Positions 20,899 through 31,899 of a DNA stretch of 64,000 nucleotides are shown here, in pieces. The position numbers and the translations under genes were made by a program. Within the stretch, counting starts at the first letter, position 1, and every line of letters starts with the position of its first letter. Where the stretch lies: contig JAXHMJ010000005.1 of NCBI GenBank assembly GCA_034521575.1, forward strand, positions 372,001 through 436,000, read 5' to 3'. The DNA comes from a candidate division KSB1 bacterium (GTDB lineage: Bacteria; Zhuqueibacterota; Zhuqueibacteria; Residuimicrobiales; Krinioviventaceae). The notes under the pieces were generated by a model. That model saw only the letters and a list, made by a program, of their open reading frames with translations. It made no database searches and had not been told where the DNA came from.

Positions 20899-22982
20899 TT
20901 ATTCCATATCCTTTATCACAACAAATGTCATATCATCATATGCGCGTTCACCATCCAGAAAGGTAAATACAGCATGTATGACCTGTTTCTTGATTTCCAA
21001 AGCGGATTTCCGATGCACGCTTTGCAAAATCTCCGAGAGCCGGTTCTCACCGAATTCTTCTCCATCCGGATTTCGGGATTCGGTAACACCATCCGTGTAC
21101 AGCATCATCGTATGACCTTTCTTCAGGGGTATTGTCACTTCGTCCAACACCGACTTGAAAATTTTACCGCTGTCCAGTCCGAGGCCGAGGCCCCGGGGTT
21201 CAAACCGTTTGCAAAACTCGTCTTCCGAGCTCATAAACAGCACCGGACAATGTCCCGCCCGGCAGAATGTAAACGTATTCGCTTCAGAATCGAGGACTGC
21301 GTACACCACACTGATGAAAATGTTTCTGCTGAAATTCTGGTACAACGTTTCATTGGCGGCGCACATCATGTCTTTGGGCGAGAGATCCGGCCGCGCCAGG
21401 GATTCCATGATGCCCTTGACCTCAGCCATATAAAACGCCGCAGACGCGCCTTTTCCGGAGACATCGCCGATAATTACGCCCAGTTTTGTGGGGGATAACT
21501 TGAAAAAGTCATAGTAATCCCCCCCCACTTCATTCGCAGTGATACACACGGCATCAATGGCGATGCCGGGAAGCGTCGGCATATCTATGGGAAGCAGCTT
21601 CATCTGGGCATCATGAGCAACCTTGAGTTCCTGCTCCAGACGCTCCTTGATCAGCGACTCTTTAACCAGGCGGGCGTTTTCCAGTGCGATCACCGCCTGA
21701 TCTCCGAACGCCCGGAGCATTTCTCCGTCTTCCTGTTCAAATCCGAATTCGTATGTCTTTCCGGCATACAAAATACCAACCACGCGTTCACCCGTAGCCA
21801 AAGGCACGGCAATCAGAGAGCCCAAATCATGTTTCCAATTGCGCAAATGACTGGAATGAGAATTTTTCACCGCCTGATTGGAGGAAAAGGTAGAGCGGTC
21901 ACGGATAATCTTCTGTACCAACGGATCACTGAAACAAACATCTTTATTATCGCGTTCGGTCTGATCCAGCCGACAGGAAGACACCAGCCGGAGCTGCTGA
22001 TCATTTTCATGCTGCAATTCCAGCCATGCAAAATCTGCTTCTGTCACTTTGGTTGTCAATTGAACAATCGTCCGCACCAGTTTATCAACATCAAACTCTG
22101 AACTGACCGCGCGGCTTAAAAAGTGTAACGATGATATTTGCTGCAGTTTACGGTCAAACAACTTTGCGGTAGGCAAATGCGCCAAAAGCGCCAGAAATGC
22201 CACCACCAGATAAACAGATAAAAAAATATTTCCGATTTCAATAAAACGTTCCAGGACCGGACTAAAGGGATAAATCGGGTTGACACCCTGAAATCGGACG
22301 GTAAAATAGATTTGTATGGGGAGCAATAAAAAGCCGCCCCAAAAGCAGCCGAGTTTTTGCTTTTTATTCAAATAGTTGACCCAGGCCACGCGCAATGCAT
22401 TGATGATTATAAAATTGATCACAATGAACAGAATGACCAGCGAAGCCGTTTTCCAGAATGCAGAACCGAATCGTACGCTCTCGTGCGCTACCGGCATGGC
22501 CAGTACGGAATAGAGAACCATCATGATCATCAGCCAGGTAAAATTTCTGGCAGTGCTTTGCTTGCGTTTGATATAAATGAGGTTGCGCAAGGTTCCCAAC
22601 GCAATCAGAATAAATACAGTGGCGAAAAACGCCCAGGAAATCACCAGAATATGATCACTCATCTTTAGGGAGAGCCAGTCCTGATCCATAATGTGATCCT
22701 GGAGAACGTACAAACGATCACCGGACAGGAATAACAGCACAGATGTGAAAGAATCAGGAAAAACAATGACCGCAAACCGCGCAGCACATTGCGGTCCGAT
22801 GACCATTTCTGCTTGTAGACCAGAGGAAGGGACAGGATGAGCATGAAAATGATAAAGTGATCGCGCAAATACAGAATACCATCCACATCCAGATTCCCGG
22901 GTTGAAATCCGAGATACTGGATGGCAGCAGCGAGGAAAAAGAGGAACGGCAACAGCAGTGAAAGACGGCTGAAATGACTCAT
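20899..22982 (-). CDS. polytopic membrane GAF-SpoIIE phosphatase (one frameshift)
   Basis: About 690 residues. Six to eight hydrophobic segments occupy the first ~250 residues (SLLLPFLFFLAAAIQYLGF, VISWAFFATVFILIALG and others). A GAF domain (SSLHFLSRAVSSEFDVDKLV onward) and a PP2C/SpoIIE domain (VGGDYYDFF, GDVSGKG, YDDMTF) follow. The N-terminal piece (22665-23024 frame) and the main frame (20899-22806) join near 22770 with one indel. I use the ATG at 22982 (MSHFSRL) rather than the upstream alternative. It is the first gene of the partner-switching run and probably its membrane sensor. Confidence 0.8.
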
Positions 22983-23033
22983 AAAGGTATCCTGTTTCAG
23001 AACAACAACAAGCTTATCGTGCAAACTTTATAC

Positions 23034-23057
23034 GCGTAACCCGCCTGCGGGTTACGC
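23034..23057. terminator. strong GC-rich hairpin between AMMECR1 and the phosphatase operon
   Basis: A perfect 11-bp inverted repeat (GCGTAACCCGC / GCGGGTTACGC) with a 2-base centre lies downstream of the AMMECR1 stop and 52 bases before the phosphatase start. No clear U-tract follows on either strand, so it may be a pause or 3' end structure rather than a full intrinsic terminator. Confidence 0.45.
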
Positions 23058-23104
23058 ATTCAGAAAAGTTACAGAAACAAATTGGAAAAAACAAGCGCCT
23101 GAAA

Positions 23105-23683
23105 TCAAAACATGTCTTTCTCACTGAAAACCTGTGCGCTGAACACAGACAAGGAAACATTTTCATCCTTCCAGGCCTCTTTATACAGTCCCGCTTTCAT
23201 ACAAGTGTATTGCAGAAAGGTTTCCCGATCCCAGTTGTGCTCCGCCGCAACCTGCGGCAAAAGCAGACCGCTGTACATTCCGGCACGGATCATCAACCCG
23301 TGAGTTCCCACCTCGATTTCATTCACATCCTCTATTTCCCGCAAGGGACTCAATACCGAGATTTCCAGATCGATTTCAGAAAGTTCAGAAGCGGCAACGG
23401 GTTTAAATCGAGAATCTCTCAGCGCAGCCGCTTGCGCCATTTCTTCGACGGCTTCTTTCAGGGGCCGTTTTCCCACCACATAGCCGATACAGCCGCGCAG
23501 TTCACTCTGGTTATGAATCGTAACAAACGCGCCGCGTTGTTCCTCCAGCACCGGCATATCATAGTCCGGTATCTCTTTTTGAGTGCCGATAACCGCACGC
23601 TCTATGGCGCATCTCGCTACGGTGAGCAGCGCCTTTTTTTCATCCTGATTCAAATGATATTCCTGCTTTTGCTGTTCAGACAT
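23105..23683 (-). CDS. AMMECR1-domain protein
   Basis: 192 residues of the AMMECR1 family, shared by archaea, bacteria and eukaryotes, of unknown biochemical function. The hallmark LRGCIGY is present near residue 63, with the conserved ALRDSRFKPV and FLQYTCMKAGL regions. A GAGGAG site precedes the ATG. In other bacteria this domain is often found near MEMO1 or radical SAM genes; neither adjoins it here. Confidence 0.88.
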   Translation of the reverse strand: MSEQQKQEYHLNQDEKKALLTVARCAIERAVIGTQKEIPDYDMPVLEEQRGAFVTIHNQSELRGCIGYVVGKRPLKEAVEEMAQAAALRDSRFKPVAASELSEIDLEISVLSPLREIEDVNEIEVGTHGLMIRAGMYSGLLLPQVAAEHNWDRETFLQYTCMKAGLYKEAWKDENVSLSVFSAQVFSEKDMF

Positions 23684-23943
23684 AAAGTTCTCCTCATTCT
23701 ATTCGATTACAGATTGATCAAACACCTGCGTTCTGTACACCCAAAACGGACGCCCGGCTTTTAGGCGCTCCCGGAGCAGACCGGGCTTTTAACATCAACT
23801 GCACATTACCGGCTCAACGTTCGCCCATCCGGCGTCTTTGAAGGTAATGGCGATGGTACGGCATCCTGGAATCTCTTTATTTCATAAACCGGCACGGCCC
23901 TGGTGAGCCGGGTTTCTTAAAACACCATTCTGCCACACAGGAC
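23684..23943. other. structured intergenic region with a possible gene remnant
   Basis: No complete gene. At 23752-23787 a GC-rich hairpin (GCCCGG / CCGGGC, with an inner GCTCC / GGAGC) is followed by TTTT on the plus side. A second imperfect hairpin lies at about 23886-23917 (AAACC..GGC / GCC..GGTTT on the minus strand). Between them, on the minus strand, 23795-23880 reads openly as EIPGCRTIAITFKDAGW and on to a stop. The preceding ETRLTRAVPVYEIK reads in another frame, so it may be a decayed gene end. I cannot identify it. Confidence 0.3.
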
Positions 23944-23974
23944 TATAAAAAAACCGCGGCGCCGGCCACGGTTT
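23944..23974 (-). terminator. intrinsic terminator of the REC-PAS-GAF gene
   Basis: On the minus strand a 10-bp stem (AAACCGTGGC / GCCGCGGTTT, one G-U pair) with loop CGGC runs directly into seven T. It lies about 40 bases after the stop at 24013, as expected for a rho-independent terminator. Confidence 0.8.
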
Positions 23975-24012
23975 AAATAAACAAGAATTTATGTCTTTAT
24001 CAATGTTTTTTT

Positions 24013-25936
24013 TTAATGTGCTGAATTTCTATTGTGAATCGTATGCTGTGAAATGTTCAAAGACGGATGACGAGGCGACTGTCCGCCGCCTTTGGCCTGA
24101 ACATACATGACCCGGTTGTCAATGGCAATGGCAATTTGACTGGCCAGAATCTCAAGCAATTGGATCGTTTCTACAGTGGGCATCCTGTGGTCCACCGGAT
24201 CATCCGCCATAAAGAAACCAATGATCTTGCCTTCCTGGGATTTGATGGGAATAAGCAAAAGCGCCCAGTTTGGCCACTCGCCTTCATATCCTGAATTTGC
24301 ATCAGCCCCGTAATAAATCTTTTTGAAATGATGCAAGATCGCTTCCCGTCGGTTGACGATAAATGACTTGCCGATTACATATTCCTCTTTGAGAATATCA
24401 CCAAATTGATCCAGATCAAAACACATATCCTGAAGCTGTACCTGCTTGATGCGGTCATCGCAGGCCACGGCCCGGGTTTCCAGCATTTGTGTTTTTTTGC
24501 TGATTAATGCCAGGGAAACCAGATTGAAATCCAGAATCTGTTTGGACGACCAGACTGTTTCTTTCAGCAGATCATCCAGACTGCTCTGAAGTTTAAATAC
24601 ATTATTGCTGGCAAAAAGCTGGCGCAAACACCTGTTTTTGCGCTCAAGAGCATTAAACCGGTAATAGTTTTCAATACTCATACTGACCAGCTGAGAAAAT
24701 AACTCCATATTGTGAAAAGTTTCTTCTGTCGGCACCAGTCCCTCTTTGGGCGTATCCAGCGATATGTAGCCATAGGTAATCTTGTTGCTGTCGGACAACC
24801 GCATCAGCACCATATCTTTATAATGCCAGGGAACATTCTTTTCACGGGCAGCGCCCGGTGCGGATAATGACTTTTGATGATGAATGGTTTTAATGCGTTT
24901 GTGACTCTCGAACAGACGGTCCACGGCATCGCGCGGCACCGTGGTTTGTTTTTGCAGGCTTGCTCCGCTTTTCGAATATCCCACCATGACCTGTTTGATA
25001 TAGGACTGCTTGCGATGATCCAGCAGGGCAATTGTCGAACGCTGAAATTTAAAAACCTGACACACCACTTCAGAAATGCGTTGAAGAAAAATATTCAGAG
25101 GTTCGGAATAACTGGTCTGCACCAGATCCACCAGCTCATTGGTCATCACACGCTGGTCCACTTTGTGTTTACGGGTCAAAGCTCCGGCTGTCTTGTCCCT
25201 GGCCTTGAGAACCCCGCGAAATCCAATAAATCGCGATCCATCAGCGCCGTCATACAACAGCCGAAACCGTACATGCACATGATATCGTTTACCGGTCTTG
25301 TCCAGCATTGTCAGTCGCCGCGTTTTTTGCGAATTCGCCCGGGGTAATGCAATAATATCACGGATAAAAGAAGCTTCATCCTGGTCATCCAGCAGGTCGG
25401 TAATTCTGAACTCGAACAGTTCTTCGCGCGAGTATTTTAACAGTTGTTCAAGCTGCTTGTTTACCGCAAGAAAGCGTCCGTATTTATCGCAGACGAAAAA
25501 ATCACCTTTCTTGCTTAATTTTTTAACGGATTGTGTATCCGATGTCGGGGATGACTTGCTCTGAGATTGAGGCTGTCGTTCGGTATTCTTGACAAATTCA
25601 TTCAACGTGACCAGATAACCTTTTTTCTTTTCGATCAAATCCGAAATACCATAATCTTTGGCGGTCTGCTGCATATCGGTTTCATCCTTTTTCACAGAGA
25701 ACGCAATACGGGACTCGTGTTTAATTGTGGACAAAACCTTGAAAAACGTATTCTTGTTGTCGCGGGCCAGCTCACTGTCCACCAGCACCAAATCATATTG
25801 ATTATAAGAAACGTGTTCCACAAGCTCGCTCAAAGTAAGCGCCGCCCCAACTGAATAGTCACGATCATTGGACAGCAGCATTTGTTTCATTGCCTGGACA
25901 TAAGCCGCATTGGGCATGTGCAATTAAGATATTCAT
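24013..25936 (-). CDS. degenerate receiver-PAS-GAF-GAF protein without output domain
   Basis: About 640 residues. N-terminal receiver-like domain (Asp in LVLVDSE, no clear acidic pair at the start), PAS domain (about 145-250, FFVCDKYGRFLAVN and YSREELFEFRITDLLDD), then two GAF domains (about 265-435 and 450-615). No kinase, cyclase or phosphatase domain follows, so it probably signals through protein contacts. The clean frame begins near 25917-25923; one extra C near 25912 would join it to an ATG at 25936 (MNILIA), giving the expected receiver start. It is followed by an intrinsic terminator and may belong functionally with the partner-switching genes. Confidence 0.7.
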
Positions 25937-26096
25937 TACCATGCTCGTTGCAATTTTATATTTTCTCTATAGTTCAATTTATCAACACCTTAAACCAACA
26001 CCCGCACGGATGCGGCGCCATGTATTTCTCCCTGCAAAAACCAAACCAATTTTTAAGCTTTTTTTCAAAATTTACGTTTAATAAAATGAGATTAAT

Positions 26097-26125
26097 TTGC
26101 ATTTAATGCAGGAATTTATTATAAT
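26097..26125 (+). promoter_or_regulatory. sigma-70-type promoter of the KamA-like gene
   Basis: A perfect -10 TATAAT at 26120-26125 lies 17 bases after TTGCAT at 26097-26102, a weak -35. Transcription would begin near 26132, so an ATG at 26128 cannot be the start; the downstream TTG at 26173 with AGGAGG fits. Confidence 0.65.
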
Positions 26126-26172
26126 AATTGCTGGCTATTCACCGCTCCTTTAAAAACAGAAAGGAGGTTAAA

Positions 26173-27966
26173 TTGTTTGACCCCCACTATACAGAGCGCA
26201 TGTTCAACGCTCACCCGATCATACACGGACTATTGAAAAACGCCTCCTCTATTGAACAGGCTCGTGATCAGCTACTGGAGTATCTGGAAAACCAGACCAA
26301 TTCCCTGAACCGCGATCACGCAAAGAGCCAGCCCTTAAAATGGCATTTACAACATTCCTGTCTGGAAAATTTTCTGAGAATTCTTTCGCCCCGAAGTGAT
26401 AAACTGGCGGGATTCAGTGTCATCGAATTATTATGGAATTTGGCTAAAGGACAGACCTCGGAGCTGCCTGAATCTCTTGACAATGGATTTTTTGAAGAGA
26501 TGATCCACATGTTCAGAGGCTTGTCCGGTGAAAGCGGTGTTTATATCAAGCATAAAGTACAGCCGTTCACTCATCTCAAAGGCCGGGAAGCGGCGCTTGA
26601 ACGGTCGCAGGAACTCGACAAAATTTCAGTGCAGGCCGCTTCATCTTTTAAACGATTTCCAACGGGACTGGATAAAGAGGTAATCAGGAGACGCCATGAA
26701 AACCAAAAACGCATCCGGGATGCATTTGGAGCGTCGGAACAGGAATGGAATGATTACTTGTGGCAAATCCGGCACGTCATCCGGGATTCGAAAACCCTGG
26801 CCGGTTTGATTGAGATTAGCAGCGATGAAAAAAAGGCTATCGATAGTGCCAAAGCCAATCGACTGCCGTTTGGAATTACGCCGTATTATGTTTCATTGAT
26901 GGACAAGGACCCGAGCCGCAAAAATGATCATGCTGTTCGTGCTCAGGTTATCCCCCCGCTTAATTATGTCGAGCTGATGACAGAAAACCGGGCCAACCGG
27001 TCCGACTGTTTTGATTTCATGCATGAACATGACACCTCCCCTATCGATCTGATCACACGCCGGTATCCGCGGATCTGCATCCTGAAACCCTACAATACTT
27101 GCAGCCAGATTTGCGTGTATTGTCAACGCAATTGGGAAATTGATGACGTTCTGGACCGGAATGCCATGGCGACTGAAGAGTCGATTGATGCCGCTGTGGA
27201 ATGGATGGAAGAGCATGAAACCGTATCCGAGGTACTGGTGACCGGGGGTGATCCGTTGATCATGAACACCAAACGCCTGAACCGCGTATTGGAAAAAGTA
27301 GCGCGGATCAAGCATATCGAGCGCATTCGTCTGGGTTCACGCACACCGGTGGTATTGCCTCAAAGATTTACGGATGAACTGGTTGATGTCATCGCCTCGT
27401 ATCATGAACCGGGCAGACGTGAAATGGTATTGGTGACTCATTTCATCCATCCCTATGAAATCACACCGGAATCCATGCAGGCTGTTCAGAAAATCAGAAA
27501 ACAGGGTATGTCGGCTTACAACCAGTCGGTTTTTACGATGGAAAACAGCAGGCGCTTTGAACATGTGGCGCTACGCCGGGCCTTGCGCCTGATCGGCGTG
27601 GATCCGTATTATACCTTCAACACCAAGGGCAAAAAAGAAACCGAAAATTATCGGGTGCCGCTCGCCCGACTAATGCAGGAAATCGAGGAAGAAGCGCGGA
27701 TCATGCCGGGAATGCTGCGGACCGACGAGCCGGTGTACAATGTCCCCCGCCTGGGGAAAAATTACATCCGGGCGCGCCAGCACCATACACTGCTGTCTGT
27801 ATTGCCCGACGGCAGCCGGGTTTATGAATTTCATCCCTGGGAAAAATATTTATCCCTGGTAAACACCTACGTGGATACGGATGTTCCCATCTATAAATAC
27901 CTGGAAAAATTAAAAGAACGCGGGGAAAATCCGGACGATTACCGGACCATCTGGTATTATTATTAG
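26173..27966 (+). CDS. KamA-family radical SAM protein (lysine 2,3-aminomutase-like) with long N-terminal extension
   Basis: About 597 residues. The first ~200 form an extension not found in ordinary lysine 2,3-aminomutase (~420 residues). The radical SAM core has CxxxCxxC in CSQICVYCQRN and the KamA-like VTGGDPLIMNTKRL and RIRLGSRTPVVLPQRFT. A Lys in NVPRLGKNYIR is a candidate PLP site, but the usual Gly-rich PLP motif is absent. I start at the TTG at 26173: AGGAGG sits 5 bases upstream, and the longer ATG lies at or before the predicted transcription start. The reaction is uncertain; a mutase on an amino acid or related substrate is likely. Confidence 0.8.
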   Translation: MFDPHYTERMFNAHPIIHGLLKNASSIEQARDQLLEYLENQTNSLNRDHAKSQPLKWHLQHSCLENFLRILSPRSDKLAGFSVIELLWNLAKGQTSELPESLDNGFFEEMIHMFRGLSGESGVYIKHKVQPFTHLKGREAALERSQELDKISVQAASSFKRFPTGLDKEVIRRRHENQKRIRDAFGASEQEWNDYLWQIRHVIRDSKTLAGLIEISSDEKKAIDSAKANRLPFGITPYYVSLMDKDPSRKNDHAVRAQVIPPLNYVELMTENRANRSDCFDFMHEHDTSPIDLITRRYPRICILKPYNTCSQICVYCQRNWEIDDVLDRNAMATEESIDAAVEWMEEHETVSEVLVTGGDPLIMNTKRLNRVLEKVARIKHIERIRLGSRTPVVLPQRFTDELVDVIASYHEPGRREMVLVTHFIHPYEITPESMQAVQKIRKQGMSAYNQSVFTMENSRRFEHVALRRALRLIGVDPYYTFNTKGKKETENYRVPLARLMQEIEEEARIMPGMLRTDEPVYNVPRLGKNYIRARQHHTLLSVLPDGSRVYEFHPWEKYLSLVNTYVDTDVPIYKYLEKLKERGENPDDYRTIWYYY

Positions 27967-27981
27967 CCCCTTGAAACGAAC

Positions 27982-28002
27982 ACCGGGTTTAGCAAACCCG
28001 GT
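27982..28002. terminator. hairpin between convergent genes
   Basis: A perfect 9-bp inverted repeat (ACCGGGTTT / AAACCCGGT) with a 3-base loop lies between the KamA-like stop (plus) and the LptD stop (minus). There is no long T-run on either side, so it may serve both strands weakly. Confidence 0.5.
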
Positions 28003-28013
28003 CTGTTCCGGAT

Positions 28014-30596
28014 TTAATATCCCAACACACTTGAACGGCCAAAGTGCTGATCATATTTAATATCCTGCAGCACGGCGCCTTGATATTGATTTTAAAATAA
28101 ACCCCTCTGGATCTACCGCTTGGCCGCCATTCCAGATGCGCTTCCCAGCAGTGCAGATCGCGGTAAATCGTAAACTGATGATGCGAAATGGACATCTCTT
28201 CCAGATCATAATGAGCGCTGTACTGAATCCGCCAGTTTGGTGTTAGACTGATTTCAGCGCCGCTGATATCCATGTAATAGCGTTTGATCGGATTATCAGG
28301 ATTACGCTTGTTTAAATTAAAATTAAAACTCACATTCATCCGCCAGAGCACGGACCAGGACTGCATGTCAAAATCGGATTCAAAGCGGTCACCGCGCTTG
28401 AACGCTTCTTCCTCCAGAACATTCAGATCACGTCCTTCTTCTCTGAGCTGCATTTCTTCATAGGATTGCGGCAGATCCTGTTGCGGTCCCGGCTCGGAAT
28501 CGCGGGATTTTTGCCGCCCCTGCAGCCGAAAGCGGACATTGAACTGAAGATTTGTTAAACGCAGAATCCGGCCCTGCTGCCAGCCGCCGTCTGAGAACAG
28601 AAACACGGGGTCCGCATGGTAATCACTGGAATATTCGTAAAAACTATGTGAAGAATTGGCGCTCAGGCTCAGATTGGACATGGGACTGGCCTGCAACGAA
28701 GCGCTCACGTCACTCATTTTCTGACGGTCGGCTCTGAAATTATAGCCGCCGGAAAGATTCAGATTAAACAGATCGTATTTTTTAGCATCCGCGCCCTCTC
28801 CGGTTTTCATCTGAAACAGGTTGCCCATACGCCAGGAAATACTGCTGCGGCCTGATGATGAGGTTCCGGAAAACCGATCGCGTTTTGCGAAACTGCCGTC
28901 AGACTGCCGGACTTTATCATAATAGCCCCAAAAGGATTTTGAAAAATCAGGCTGATAGCTGTAGGAAACGCTTGGCGTGATCACATGCCGAAAGGCGGAA
29001 ACAAAGCCGAATCCGGGAAACATTCCGTAAATCTTGGTATTGGCCGAGGCGCTGTAGGAAAACGTATGCCGCGCGGCAAATCCGCTCTCCGTTTCATAAT
29101 CAATCTCGTCGGTTTTCTCGTTATAAAAATAGTTTTTCTGTTCATCATACCAGTCTTCATTGATATTCAAAGACTGATTGAGCGACAGCCATCCAAAATA
29201 TTTGGTGGGACTGGACATGGAGAGTCCCACGCTATGCCCAACCTGACGGGTGCGGTCTATTGCGACGGAATCCTCGCCGTCAACTGAAACGGCCATAAAT
29301 TCCCGTTCGCTGTTTTGCAGATTCGAGTTGTAGGATACATAGATCGCCTCGTACCAGGCGGGTACACCTCTGTTGGATTCCGATTTGAACGGCTGCATAC
29401 GGCCCAAACGCAGAGATATCTGGGGCAGGATTGAGCTGGTCAGACCGGTTTGCAGATCATGCGTTCGGGTCAGATTGGCGCTCATACTGACTCCCTGTTC
29501 ACGCCAGCGTTTTGTATAGGTGGCATTGGAACGCAGTTCCCGGGTGAGGCGTGTCGCTTAGATTGGTGCTGTAATCTTTGTAAAAGCTGTTATCGCTGAC
29601 AAAATATCCGTTGACACTGAAATTCGACGTCGGATCCAGGGTTTGATTATGCCGCACCCGAAGATCCCAGCGGTTCTGCCGACTGCCGTCGTAATTCTTG
29701 CGGGTCCACGACGCATCAATCGAGCCGTTCAGTTTGTAACGCACAGAATAACGCGTGCTGTTTTTCAGCAGAATTCCGGTGCGTTCAAAAAAGTCGAGAC
29801 TGAGTTTGGTGTCGAAATAATCGTTGGGCGCCCAGTAATAACCTATATTGCGCAGAAACCGCCCCTCGGCATCACTCTGCCCGTAGCGGGGAATCAGAAT
29901 TCCGGAGGTACGGCCTTTTTTATTGGGAAACACCACAAACGGCAGCGCAGCCACCGGAATGTGTCCCAGATACATGACCACCGGTTTGGCGATAACTTTA
30001 TTATCCGGTATCATTTTCATTTTCTCAGCTTGAAAATGAAAATGCGGATTGCTGTCCAGGTCACAGGTGGTATAACTGGAACGGTGAATATGATAAGTTT
30101 TGGAATGTACACGTTTAATTTGCTCGCCCTTGTATTGACCGCCCTCCAGTTCGGTGCGTCCGCGCACCACACGGCCTTTTTCCGTGTCGTAATTGTAATA
30201 CATACGGTCACCGGTCATGCGGTCCCCGGCATCAACCAGCACAGGATAGCCAATTTGCTTGATCCGCATGCTCGAATCCTGCGCCGTACTGTCGGTCTTC
30301 ACCCAGGTGGTATCCGGTATCGGCTCTGCCGTGATCAGTTTTTTGTCCCAGTCCAGGGTAATTTTGCCGGCCTGCAGCTGCATGTTTTTATAGGACACCT
30401 CGGCTTTATGAGAAAAATACGACATGCGGTTTTCTACATCATTGTGTATAATCCGCGCTTTGTAATAGATGGTGGTATCCACTCCGATATCCGCAGACTT
30501 TAGTGAATCCGGAGTCACTGTGGTATCGGGCAGGGTTTGAGAATAGCCTGCACCGCCAAGCGCCAAAACAATGACAAGTAATAGTCTTTTCAACAA
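28014..30596 (-). CDS. lptD: LptD-like LPS-assembly outer-membrane protein (two frameshifts)
   Basis: About 860 residues. A signal peptide (MLKRLLLVIVLALGGAGYSQ) precedes an OstA-like N-terminal domain with YYNYDTEKGRVVRGRTELEGG and HRSSYTTCDL, then a long beta-barrel region rich in alternating aromatic residues. The protein inserts lipopolysaccharide into the outer membrane. Frames change near 29560 (restoring TRELRSNATYTKRW) and near 28075, after which the C-terminus reads VLQDIKYDQHFGRSSVLGY and stops at 28014. The start is a TTG 8 bases after the RarA stop, with AAAGG upstream. Confidence 0.82.
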
Positions 30597-30603
30597 TATG
30601 CCT

Positions 30604-31899
30604 TTACCGTTTTCTGCGTGGCCACAGGTTTTGCAGACGTTCTTTTATTTTGGCCTCAATGCCGTTCCGGGTCGGCCGATAATACACACGTTCCCGGTTC
30701 TCCGGAAAGTAGCTCTGCTCAATAAACCCTCCGTGATCGTGCGGATACTGATACGCCTCCCCGTAGCCGAATTGTTTCATAAGCCGGGTCGGGGCATTGC
30801 GCAAATGCAGCGGCACATCAGGCGCCGGTTTTTTCTGAACATCCTGTTGAGCCTGATTGATCGCCAGATAGGAGGCGTTGCTCTTTTGGGCAGAAGCGAG
30901 ATACGTGGTGGCCTGGGCAAGAATCAGTCGCGCTTCCGGCATGCCGATGACGTTCACAGCCTGGAATGCCGACGTCGCCACCATGAGCGCATGCGGATCG
31001 GCATTTCCGATATCCTCGGATGCCAGAATCACCAGTCGACGCGCAATAAACAGCGGGTCTTCTCCCGCCTCGACCATATGCGCCAGCCAATACAATGCCG
31101 CATCCGGATCAGAGCCGCGCACACTCTTGATGAATGCAGAGATGACATCGTAATGATAATCGCCTTTTTTATCGTACAGCACACTGCGCTTTTGGACGGC
31201 TTGGTGAATAGTTTCGGCTGTAATTTGTTTTGCACCCGATGAGTCAGGTTGAATGAGCTGCGCCGCCAGTTCCAGTGCGGTCAATGCGGTGCGGGCATCA
31301 CCGCCGGACAGGGATATGAGCAAGGTACGGGCATCCGAATTGAGTGTGATCTGTTCCTCCCGCATCTTTTTATCCGAGTTCAGAGCCCGGTCAATTACGT
31401 TACCGGTTTCGTCTTCGCTTAGACTGTACAGCTTGTAAACCTGACAGCGAGACAGCAGGGGCTGATTGACCTCAAATCCCGGATTCTCCGTCGTAGCGCC
31501 GATCAGAAGCAGGGTGCCGTCTTCCACACTGTGCAACAGCGCGTCCTGCTGGGCTTTGTTGAACCGATGAATCTCATCAATAAACAACACGGTGCGCTGC
31601 TGTAGAACCTTGTTTTTCTCCGCCACCTCAATGATTTTGCGGATATCCTTGACACCCGCCGTCACCGCACTCATGACGTGAAAATCAGACCGGGTCACCC
31701 GGGCAATGATACGCGCCAGCGTGGTCTTGCCCACGCCGGGTGGTCCCCACAATATCATGGAGGCAAGCTGATCCGACTCGATGGCATTGCGCAGGACCTT
31801 GCCGGGCTGCAAAATGTGCCGCTGTCCGACAAATTCACTTAGAGTGGTCGGACGCATGCGTTCCGCCAAAGGGCGATATTCTGTATTGAATCCTGACAA
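30604..31899 (-). CDS. rarA: RarA/MgsA recombination-associated AAA+ ATPase
   Basis: 432 residues. It is a clamp-loader-like AAA+ protein acting at stalled replication forks. Walker A is GPPGVGKTT, Walker B/sensor is [15 protein letters not shown], and the arginine-finger region is LLSRCQVY. The C-terminal MgsA domain ([24 protein letters not shown]) is typical. I use the TTG at 31899, which follows AAAGGAG by 5 bases; the longer TTG at 31914 has no site. It appears to be the first gene of a pair with lptD. Confidence 0.9.
   Translation of the reverse strand: MSGFNTEYRPLAERMRPTTLSEFVGQRHILQPGKVLRNAIESDQLASMILWGPPGVGKTTLARIIARVTRSDFHVMSAVTAGVKDIRKIIEVAEKNKVLQQRTVLFIDEIHRFNKAQQDALLHSVEDGTLLLIGATTENPGFEVNQPLLSRCQVYKLYSLSEDETGNVIDRALNSDKKMREEQITLNSDARTLLISLSGGDARTALTALELAAQLIQPDSSGAKQITAETIHQAVQKRSVLYDKKGDYHYDVISAFIKSVRGSDPDAALYWLAHMVEAGEDPLFIARRLVILASEDIGNADPHALMVATSAFQAVNVIGMPEARLILAQATTYLASAQKSNASYLAINQAQQDVQKKPAPDVPLHLRNAPTRLMKQFGYGEAYQYPHDHGGFIEQSYFPENRERVYYRPTRNGIEAKIKERLQNLWPRRKR

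Noticed and set aside
13719-22982. A complete stressosome or sigma-B-type operon
   Set aside because: No RsbR/RsbS/RsbT set and no sigma factor gene were found; only STAS, kinase and phosphatases are present.
23684-23943. Cyclic-di-GMP riboswitch
   Set aside because: The sequence shows hairpins but not the conserved bases of the GEMM motif that I looked for on the minus strand.
26128-26172. ATG at 26128 as start of the KamA-like gene
   Set aside because: It sits 3 bases after a perfect -10 box, before or at the transcription start, and lacks a ribosome site.
29643-30503. 286-codon open frame opposite lptD
   Set aside because: No ribosome site or family signal; the minus-strand LptD is well supported.
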